This document shows positions 1 to 5,041 of a DNA stretch of 13,720 bases, one piece after another. A program made the translations under genes and the position numbers. Source of the stretch: Bacteroidales bacterium UBA1217 (GTDB taxonomy: Bacteria; Bacteroidota; Bacteroidia; Bacteroidales; P3); contig DBXH01000014.1 of NCBI GenBank assembly GCA_002309335.1, forward strand, positions 1-13,720, written 5' to 3'. The notes beneath the pieces are model-generated. The model was given only the letters and a program-made list of their open reading frames with translations. It had not been told where the DNA came from and ran no database searches. How positions within the stretch are numbered: the first letter of the stretch is position 1; the number at the start of each line of letters is the position of its first letter.

Positions 1-407
1 TCCTCCAGCACCTCACGGAAGTGCTCTTGGTCGATGTCGTTGAGCCAATGGCCGACACAGACATAGAATCTGTCGGTCGCTTCGTCGAGGAAGATGCGGC
101 CGCGTGGTATCATGGTGTAGTTGTGTTCCGAATAAAAGATAGACGAGGTGTCGCCCTTGGACTCTGCGCGGTGGTGCTGCTTCTGCCAGTAGGTCTTGTG
201 CAGCTTGCCGATAGTTGCCTTGCCGTTGACGAACACCGCCTGCTCGGCATCGATTTTTTCCACTCCGAAGAGCGAGCCGTTGACCATGTCGTACCAGAAG
301 ATACCGACCTTCGGCTTCCCGTTGTCCATAAAGCACGCCATGGCGTTCACCAGACCTTGGTGCTCGTCGTTCGTCGTGTGGTTAATTCCATCGTTGTCTT
401 TAGTCAT
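1..407 (-). CDS. Hypothetical protein, 3' end outside the window
   Basis: I do not recognise this protein. Reading the minus strand from the ATG at 407-405 gives an open frame of 135 codons that runs off the left edge. It begins MTKDNDGINHTTNDEHQGLV and carries aromatic and charged stretches such as GIFWYDMVNGSLFGVEKIDA, HKTYWQKQHH and FYVCVGHWLND. No signal peptide or membrane segment is visible, so it is probably cytoplasmic. The start is supported by a TAnnTTTG promoter element on the same strand at 428-435, 20 nt upstream of the ATG, with a TTTG at the expected -33 distance. Codon usage and sequence composition look like real coding sequence, and the plus-strand frames opposite give unnatural proteins. 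It is divergent from the radical SAM gene. Function is unknown. Confidence 0.72.
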   Translation of the reverse strand, partial: MTKDNDGINHTTNDEHQGLVNAMACFMDNGKPKVGIFWYDMVNGSLFGVEKIDAEQAVFVNGKATIGKLHKTYWQKQHHRAESKGDTSSIFYSEHNYTMIPRGRIFLDEATDRFYVCVGHWLNDIDQEHFREVLE

Positions 408-427
408 AATCTTGTCTTTTCCGGCTG

Positions 428-458
428 CAAAAGTACGACTTTTTTCCCGATTGGCAAA
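428..458 (-). promoter_or_regulatory. Bacteroidota-type promoter for the leftward hypothetical gene
   Basis: On the minus strand, TACTTTTG (435-428) matches the -7 consensus TAnnTTTG of the Bacteroidetes primary sigma factor. A TTTG (458-455) lies 19 nt upstream, the usual -33 spacing. The expected transcription start is about 10-15 nt before the ATG at 407. The spacer overlaps the region holding the -33 site of the rightward promoter. Confidence 0.65.
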
Positions 459-473
459 AAGTTCGTATCTTTG
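443..473 (+). promoter_or_regulatory. Bacteroidota-type promoter for the radical SAM-dtd unit
   Basis: TATCTTTG at 466-473 matches TAnnTTTG. A T-rich TTTC at 443-446 sits 19 nt upstream as a degenerate -33 element. The ATG at 483 lies only 9 nt after the last base of the -7 element, so the transcript should have a leader of a few nucleotides at most. The site fixes 483 as the start, because a longer in-frame opening upstream would lie before the promoter and antisense to the leftward gene. Confidence 0.65.
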
Positions 474-482
474 CACTCCGAA

Positions 483-1124
483 ATGGAAGCAGTACCGTTC
501 ATAGGTATCGACCGGCATAGGCTGGGAGTCGACGGTGTGGGAGTGACCACGCTGGCGGCCTTCCACGGCTGTCCGCTGCGGTGCAAGTATTGCTTGAATC
601 CTGCCTGCCTGGGTCCTGCCGACAAACTCTACCGCTACACACCCGAGGAGTTCTTTGCCAAGGTGCGTATAGACAACCTATACTTCCTTGCCACCGGCGG
701 CGACATCTGCTTTGGCGGAGGCGAGCCGCTGCTGAGGGTGGATTTTATCAGCCGTTTCCGCGAGTTGTGCGGCCCAGCGTGGCGGCTCACGGCTGAGACC
801 TCGCTTAACGTTCCTCGTGCTGCTGTGGAAAAGGCCGCTGCGGTGATAGATGATTATATCGTTGATATAAAAGACTGCAATCCTGATATATATAAATTGT
901 ATACTGGTCGTAGCAACCGCCGAGTGTTGTTCAACCTGCGCTGGCTTATCGCCGCCAAAGGTACAAAACACATCATCGTCCGGGTGCCGCTCATTCCCGA
1001 CTACAACTGCGATGCCGACCGCGACCGCAGCATTGCTACCCTCAAAGATATGGGCGTCACACGCATCGACCGATTTGAATACATAATTAAAGACAAAAAT
1101 GAGAATCGTAATACAACGAGTTAA
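483..1124 (+). CDS. Radical SAM protein, pyruvate-formate-lyase-activase-like
   Basis: This 213-residue protein carries the radical SAM signature C30-x3-C34-x2-C37 (in HGCPLRCKYC), whose cysteines hold the [4Fe-4S] cluster that cleaves S-adenosylmethionine. It also has a GGGEP motif (residues 78-82) that contacts the SAM amino group. The spacing and the flanking FHGCPLRCKYCLNP and CFGGGEPLL segments place it with PflA-type activases of glycyl radical enzymes; that sub-assignment is by family resemblance. It lacks the extra ferredoxin clusters of some activases and is somewhat shorter than E. coli PflA (about 246 residues). No glycyl radical enzyme lies in the window, so its partner is unknown. 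The 3' end overlaps the start of dtd by 26 nt, suggesting translational coupling. The upstream in-frame opening back to position 21 is antisense to another gene and was not used. Confidence 0.85.
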   Translation: MEAVPFIGIDRHRLGVDGVGVTTLAAFHGCPLRCKYCLNPACLGPADKLYRYTPEEFFAKVRIDNLYFLATGGDICFGGGEPLLRVDFISRFRELCGPAWRLTAETSLNVPRAAVEKAAAVIDDYIVDIKDCNPDIYKLYTGRSNRRVLFNLRWLIAAKGTKHIIVRVPLIPDYNCDADRDRSIATLKDMGVTRIDRFEYIIKDKNENRNTTS

Positions 1125-1560
1125 GAATGCTTCGGTCGATATCGACGGCCGTCGCCACAGCGAGATAGCTTGCGGACTCCTTGTCCTGCTCGGCATCGAG
1201 GACCGCGACACTGATGAAGATATTGATTACCTGTGCCATAAGATTGTGCAGATGCGCATCTTTCCCGATGCGGGTGGCGTTATGAACCTGCCCATTACCG
1301 ACAATCCCGATGCCGGCATCCTTGTCGTCAGCCAGTTCACCCTGATGGCAAGCACGCGCAAAGGTAACCGTCCGAGCTACATCCACGCTTCGCGTCCCGA
1401 ATTCGCCGTGCCGATGTATGAACGCTTCTGCTCCTGCCTTTCCGAGTTGTTCGGCAAGCCCGTCCAGACAGGTGTTTTCGGTGCCGATATGCAGGTGGCC
1501 CTCACCAACGACGGACCAGTAACAATCATTATGGACAGCCAACGCCGTGAGGAATTTTAA
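1099..1560 (+). CDS. dtd: D-aminoacyl-tRNA deacylase
   Basis: This 153-residue protein matches the usual length (about 145-150) and sequence of DTD, the homodimeric cytoplasmic enzyme that hydrolyses D-amino acids (and glycine mischarged on tRNA-Ala) from tRNA. The N-terminus MRIVIQRVKNASVDIDG is typical. The two family active-site signatures are present: SQFTLMA (residues 78-84), the SQxTL motif with the catalytic Thr region, and TNDGPVT (residues 135-141), corresponding to the NxGPVT cross-dimer motif containing the Gly-Pro chirality filter. It starts inside the end of the radical SAM gene in another frame, so the two are probably cotranscribed. No SD-like sequence precedes the ATG. The gene is followed by about 150 nt of noncoding sequence and an intrinsic terminator. 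Confidence 0.96.
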   Translation: MRIVIQRVKNASVDIDGRRHSEIACGLLVLLGIEDRDTDEDIDYLCHKIVQMRIFPDAGGVMNLPITDNPDAGILVVSQFTLMASTRKGNRPSYIHASRPEFAVPMYERFCSCLSELFGKPVQTGVFGADMQVALTNDGPVTIIMDSQRREEF

Positions 1561-1628
1561 TTTTTTTTCATACCAGGTGTAAGATTTTTCGATGTAAAAC
1601 GTCTACTATATATACAGAATCTAACTTA

Positions 1629-1686
1629 CCCCTTTCAACCCCCTTAAAACCCTTTCAACCTTTATAACCTTTTCAACCCTTCAAAC
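1629..1686. repeat. Degenerate CCCTTTCAA-type repeat tract
   Basis: A noncoding stretch after dtd is built from variants of CCCTTTCAACC / CCTTTATAACC / CCTTTTCAACC. The 11-mer CCCTTTCAACC occurs exactly at 1630-1640 and 1650-1660. The strand is almost free of G. Similar AACCTTT-type units appear at 8345-8373 inside a gene and at 9933-9958 between genes. No coding potential is visible. Confidence 0.7.
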
Positions 1687-1712
1687 TAAATATAATCTAT
1701 CTGTGTTTGTTC

Positions 1713-1744
1713 GAGGTGCGGGCGACGGCCCGTGCCTCTTTTTT
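1713..1744 (+). terminator. Intrinsic terminator of the radical SAM-dtd unit
   Basis: An 11-bp GC-rich stem (1713-1723 pairing with 1728-1738, including two G-T wobbles) closes a GACG tetraloop and is followed directly by six T residues (1739-1744). The T-run runs into the -33 region of the next promoter, so terminator and promoter are physically fused. Confidence 0.85.
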
Positions 1745-1771
1745 GTAGTTTATTATTTTTTAGTATCTTTG
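1742..1771 (+). promoter_or_regulatory. Bacteroidota-type promoter for the HYC_CC_PP-like gene
   Basis: TATCTTTG at 1764-1771 matches TAnnTTTG, with TTTG at 1742-1745 as -33 element at 18 nt spacing. The ATG at 1781 is again 9 nt after the -7 element, giving a nearly leaderless transcript. Sequence from 1763 through the start codon is almost the same as that at 465-485. Confidence 0.68.
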
Positions 1772-1780
1772 CATCCTGAA

Positions 1781-2134
1781 ATGAAATGGTTTTCGAACAT
1801 AATAATTACGCTTACAATGCTGATACTGTTGGTGTTTGGTGCTGGCGGTATCGGTGTGTCGAAGTGTGCGTGTTCGGGAAAAATATCATTTCTGATGCCG
1901 CTGGAGCAGGGCTGCTGCCCTATGGACAGTGATTGTATGACAATTACGGTGGTGCATTTCTCCGCTGGCGAGTTCCAGCAGAGCGCCAACATTCCGCAGC
2001 CGCAACCTATGCAGCTGGCGTCAGCACCGATGTTTGTGCAGCCCGAGTGTTGCCATTCGTCTGTCTACATCCCCGTTGTCCCTTCGGGTCGTCCACCAAC
2101 GGGATTTGTCGAAACTATAGTTTTAAGGGTCTGA
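1781..2134 (+). CDS. Small Cys-rich exported protein, HYC_CC_PP-like
   Basis: This 117-residue protein has an N-terminal hydrophobic segment (about residues 5-25) that is a signal peptide or anchor. Cysteines follow in pairs or near-pairs: C29/C31 (KCAC), C45C46 (QGCCP), C52 and C90C91 (ECCH). A late Pro-Pro (105-106) precedes the C-terminal ETIVLRV. This layout, with a short exported protein, a Cys motif just after the hydrophobic segment, a central CC and a C-terminal PP, resembles the HYC_CC_PP family of Bacteroidota. The HYC motif itself is degenerate here (KCAC), so the assignment is moderate. Members often sit beside TonB receptors and HMA proteins, as here. Metal binding by the cysteines is an inference. 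The start at 1781 is set by the promoter ending at 1771; the frame opens earlier, but that part is upstream of the promoter. Confidence 0.7.
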   Translation: MKWFSNIIITLTMLILLVFGAGGIGVSKCACSGKISFLMPLEQGCCPMDSDCMTITVVHFSAGEFQQSANIPQPQPMQLASAPMFVQPECCHSSVYIPVVPSGRPPTGFVETIVLRV

Positions 2135-2142
2135 TTTTCTAT

Positions 2143-2235
2143 AGCCTCGAAGAGGCTTGATCCTAATAACCCCACACAAGCAAAGTGCAGTGTGGGGTGG
2201 AGAAATGCATATAGTATGGCGTCTTGAAGAGACGC
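2143..2235 (+). promoter_or_regulatory. Leader with three successive hairpins ahead of the TonB receptor gene
   Basis: Three perfect inverted repeats lie in the 137-nt spacer. AGCCTC/AGGCT-type stem 2143-2148 with 2152-2157 has a GAA loop. CCCCACAC 2170-2177 pairs with GTGTGGGG 2190-2197, with a 12-nt loop that itself contains GCA/TGC. GCGTCT 2219-2224 pairs with AGACGC 2230-2235. The first and third hairpins share the apical sequence GAAGAG. None has a proper T-run, so they do not look like simple terminators. They may stabilise or regulate the mRNA between the small Cys-rich gene and the receptor. I match it to no known riboswitch class. Confidence 0.5.
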
Positions 2236-2271
2236 TACATCAGAAACTTTAATAAAACTATAGAAAAATTA

Positions 2272-4245
2272 ATGAAACGTTTTATTTTGCTGTGCTGCAT
2301 AATATTGTGCAGTATTGATATGATGGCGCAGGACACCGTGCAGAGTTCTACGTTGGGTGCTGTGACCATCAAGTCGCGCCGCACTTCAGGTTTGAGCCGT
2401 ATGGGTGGCGTGGAGAATGGCGTCAACCTCGGTCAGGCAGAGCTGTTCCGAGCCGCCTGCTGCAACCTGGGCGAAAGTTTCATCAACAATGCTTCGGTCG
2501 ATGTCAATTACAATGATGCCGCTGTGGGAGCCCGACAAATCAAACTGCTGGGCCTCAGCGGACAGTACGTGCAGATGCTCAACGAAGGAATCCCGGCGTC
2601 GCTCGGGGCGTCGATGCCCTACGCGCTGGGCTATGTTCCCGGAGCGTGGATGAAAAGCATATCGGTGAGCAAGGGCGCGTCGAGCGTCAAAAACGGCCCG
2701 CAGAGCATCACGGGTCAGATCAATGTCGAATATTTAAAGCCCGACGACGATCCGTCGGTGCAACTTAACATATTTGGCGACAGCCGGTTGAAAAGCGAGG
2801 TCAACGCCTCCGTCAACAGGCATCTGGATAAGCACTTGAGTACTATCGTCTTGGCTCATTACGAGCACGATTTCGGCCATCACGACGATGACGGCGACCT
2901 GTGGCACGACTCGCCGGCGGTTACGCAGCTGCATCTGCAGAACCGTTGGAAATATGTCAACGGTCGCTACATAATGCACGCCGGTGTCGACTATCTGCAG
3001 GAGAGTCGCGAGGGCGGCCAGATGCTTTCGGTGACCAATCCTTTTCGGGTTTTGCTCGACGCACATCGTGCCGAGGCCTATATGAAGCACGCTTTCCTGC
3101 TCAACAGCGAGCACAACACCAACTTGGCTCTGCTTGCCAACGGCTACAGCTACTCGCTCGACGGCACCTTCGGTCCCAAGGCGTACAATAACGACCACCT
3201 GAGTTTTAACAGCCGCTTGGTGCTGGAGCACGATTTCAACGAGGACCACAATCTCTCTACCGGCCTCAGTTTTGATTTCAACCGGTTGGACGAGACTCTT
3301 TTGCAGGGGATGGAATTCCAGATGCAGTCGAAATACTATCAGCCGGGAGTATATGCCCAGTACACCTATATGCCTTCATACAAGCTGACGGCAATGGCTG
3401 GCATCCGCGCAGACTATAGCAGCTATGACGATCGTGTTTTTATAACTCCTCGTCTGCATCTGAAATGGACTCTCACCGACTGGATGACTATGCGGCTCTC
3501 TTCGGGCAAGGGTTTCCGCACATCAAATCCTTTGGCGGAGTATCACTACCTTCTTGCATCGGGACGTGACCTTGTAATTGAGTATTCTGTTGAAGAGGCC
3601 TGGAATAGCGGCATCTCGATGGATTTTTACATCCCTGTTGGGAAGAAGAAGCTGATGCTCAACGCCGAATATTACTACACCGACTTCATACATCAGAATG
3701 TGGTCGATTATGACAGCGACCCGACAAAGATCACTATTAGTGACCTGACGGGTACCTCCTTCTCGCACACAATGGAGTTCGACGCCTCCTATGATTTTTC
3801 GGAGGAGTTGAATATCCTCTCGGCGTTCCGCTACAACTATGTGCGCTGCACCTACGGCGGTGAGTTGCTTGAGAAACCGCTGACATCGCGCTACAAAGGT
3901 CTTGTAACGCTCAACTGGAAGCCGATGATGGCGCTGTGGCAGTTCGACGTGACCCTCTCGCTCAACGGCGGTGGACGTATGCCCAAGCCCTACCTGCTGG
4001 CCGACGGCACCCCCTCGTGGGACGAGGAGTTTCCGGCTTATGTGCAGCTCAGTGCCCAGGTGACCCGTGAGTTCCGCCACTTCTCGGTATATGTGGGCGG
4101 CGAGAACCTGACCAATTACCGTCAGCCACACCCCATCATCAACGCCGACAATCCGTGGGGATCCGACTTTGAGCCTACGCTTATCTGGGGCCCCGTCCAC
4201 GGAATAATGGCCTATGCTGGAATTAGAATGAAATTGAAAATATAA
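2272..4245 (+). CDS. TonB-dependent outer-membrane receptor, probable heavy-metal type
   Basis: This 657-residue protein has a signal peptide (MKRFILLCC... cut near residue 20, MMAQ/D), then a plug domain (about residues 25-165) with typical segments VGARQIKLLGLSGQYVQML, YVPGAWMKSISVSKG and GPQSITGQINVEY. A long 22-strand-type barrel follows, ending in the usual aromatic/hydrophobic C-terminus (MAYAGIRMKLKI). It has no carboxypeptidase-like N-terminal extension, unlike SusC proteins. The plug contains AACCNLGESF with C63-C64, a feature I associate with Bacteroidota receptors next to HMA proteins. A segment at residues 196-213 (HYEHDFGHHDDDGDLWHD) is rich in His and Asp and could bind metal. 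The HMA gene follows after 13 nt. The ATG at 2272 is preferred over an in-frame TTG at 2224 because it gives a clean signal peptide and the TTG lies inside a hairpin. Copper or another heavy metal is the likely substrate, by association only. Confidence 0.9.
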   Translation: MKRFILLCCIILCSIDMMAQDTVQSSTLGAVTIKSRRTSGLSRMGGVENGVNLGQAELFRAACCNLGESFINNASVDVNYNDAAVGARQIKLLGLSGQYVQMLNEGIPASLGASMPYALGYVPGAWMKSISVSKGASSVKNGPQSITGQINVEYLKPDDDPSVQLNIFGDSRLKSEVNASVNRHLDKHLSTIVLAHYEHDFGHHDDDGDLWHDSPAVTQLHLQNRWKYVNGRYIMHAGVDYLQESREGGQMLSVTNPFRVLLDAHRAEAYMKHAFLLNSEHNTNLALLANGYSYSLDGTFGPKAYNNDHLSFNSRLVLEHDFNEDHNLSTGLSFDFNRLDETLLQGMEFQMQSKYYQPGVYAQYTYMPSYKLTAMAGIRADYSSYDDRVFITPRLHLKWTLTDWMTMRLSSGKGFRTSNPLAEYHYLLASGRDLVIEYSVEEAWNSGISMDFYIPVGKKKLMLNAEYYYTDFIHQNVVDYDSDPTKITISDLTGTSFSHTMEFDASYDFSEELNILSAFRYNYVRCTYGGELLEKPLTSRYKGLVTLNWKPMMALWQFDVTLSLNGGGRMPKPYLLADGTPSWDEEFPAYVQLSAQVTREFRHFSVYVGGENLTNYRQPHPIINADNPWGSDFEPTLIWGPVHGIMAYAGIRMKLKI

Positions 4246-4258
4246 ACCGATATTCAAT

Positions 4259-4573
4259 ATGAAAACAAAACTGTTAATTACATTGTTCGCCCTGTTGTTG
4301 GGCGCTGGAGCAAGCAATCTCCGAGTACTCATCGTAACTCCCACACCAGAAATGCATTGCGAGAGCTGCGAGAACAAAATCAAAGGCAATATGCGTTTCG
4401 AAAAAGGTGTCAAGAAGGTGGAAACCAGTCTTGAACGCCAGGAGGTGGCTATCACATACGATGCCAAGAAAACCAGTGTCGAGAATCTTCGTGCCGCGAT
4501 GAAAAAGATTGGCTACGATACCAAGGTGGTCAGCGACAGGGAGATGAAGAGCACCAAGAAAGCTAAAAAATAA
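4259..4573 (+). CDS. Exported HMA-domain (heavy-metal-associated) protein
   Basis: This 104-residue protein begins with an N-terminal hydrophobic signal segment (residues 1-19) and continues with one ferredoxin-like HMA domain (about residues 21-95). The metal-binding motif is M32-H-C34-E-S-C37, the MxCxxC loop that binds Cu(I) or similar soft metals in copper chaperones and P-type ATPase domains. The rest follows the family pattern: ...ENKIKGNMRFEKGVKKVETSL, then a second strand EVAITYDAKKT and a helix ending KKIGYDTKVV. The C-terminus is lysine-rich (STKKAKK). It follows the TonB receptor by 13 nt and is very likely cotranscribed, so a periplasmic metal-binding partner for the receptor is the natural inference. 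The signal cleavage site is not sharply defined, so an anchored form is possible. Confidence 0.9.
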   Translation: MKTKLLITLFALLLGAGASNLRVLIVTPTPEMHCESCENKIKGNMRFEKGVKKVETSLERQEVAITYDAKKTSVENLRAAMKKIGYDTKVVSDREMKSTKKAKK

Positions 4574-4642
4574 AGATTCTTTCCCTCGTGGGTAATAAAA
4601 GCGGGGTTTGCACGTTTATTATGCAGAAATAATTAGATTGTT

Positions 4643-5041
4643 ATGAAATCAGTTAGAATTTTAATAGGCCTTCTGGCATTAATGTTTCTCGCCTCGTGCG
4701 ACCCCGACGATTACCAGCATCCCAATGTGCTTCGCGGCTCGTGGGTCAGTATTGCCAACGGCAAAGCGACAGCGTTGAACCTGGTTTTCGACTATGAGAG
4801 CCTGACAGTAAATCATGGTTCGTGGGATTATCGTCCGTTCACTTACGACGATGAATGGGAGTATTATATGACAAAGGATTCGGTGCTGCATATCTATCGT
4901 ACCAAATATGATGGCGACGGCGATTACTCTACCGAGAGTTATGAGCTCGACCTTAGTTTCAGCGACTCGTTCAACACCCTGACGCTGTGGTACAAACCTG
5001 CATTAAGCGCGTTGAGGAAATACACACTCATCAGAAGGTAG
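4643..5041 (+). CDS. Small lipoprotein, possibly lipocalin-like
   Basis: This 132-residue protein starts with a type II signal peptide whose lipobox is LASC, with the lipidated Cys at position 19. The Asp after it (CDPDD) is common in Bacteroidota lipoproteins. The mature part (about 113 residues) has LRGSWVS near its start, several alternating beta-type segments (KATALNLVFDY, SVLHIYRTKY, SYELDLSF, NTLTLWYKP) and ends in KYTLIRR. This layout recalls lipocalin-like lipoproteins of Bacteroidota, a weak fold-level guess. Acidic and aromatic residues are abundant. It lies 69 nt after the HMA gene with no clear promoter between, and its stop codon is immediately followed by the ATG of the CapA-like gene, so these two are surely cotranscribed. 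Function is unknown. Confidence 0.8.
   Translation: MKSVRILIGLLALMFLASCDPDDYQHPNVLRGSWVSIANGKATALNLVFDYESLTVNHGSWDYRPFTYDDEWEYYMTKDSVLHIYRTKYDGDGDYSTESYELDLSFSDSFNTLTLWYKPALSALRKYTLIRR

Noticed and set aside
21..482. In-frame upstream extension of the radical SAM protein
   Set aside because: It is antisense to the leftward gene, lies upstream of the promoter at 443-473, and its translation does not look like a protein domain; 483 is the better start.
1629..1686. CRISPR array
   Set aside because: Units are about 10 nt, degenerate and contiguous, with no constant-length repeats or unique spacers.
2143..2235. Known riboswitch or a simple terminator
   Set aside because: No sequence core of a riboswitch I know was found, and none of the stems is followed by a T-run; it is kept only as an unexplained structured leader.
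2224..2271. Earlier TTG start for the TonB receptor
   Set aside because: The extra residues spoil the N-terminal signal peptide, and the TTG is inside a hairpin; the ATG at 2272 gives a normal signal sequence.
3523..4467. Long 314-codon minus-strand open frame opposite the TonB receptor and HMA genes
   Set aside because: It spans two clear plus-strand genes, its translation has no recognisable domain, and no promoter supports it; long antisense frames are common in this base composition.
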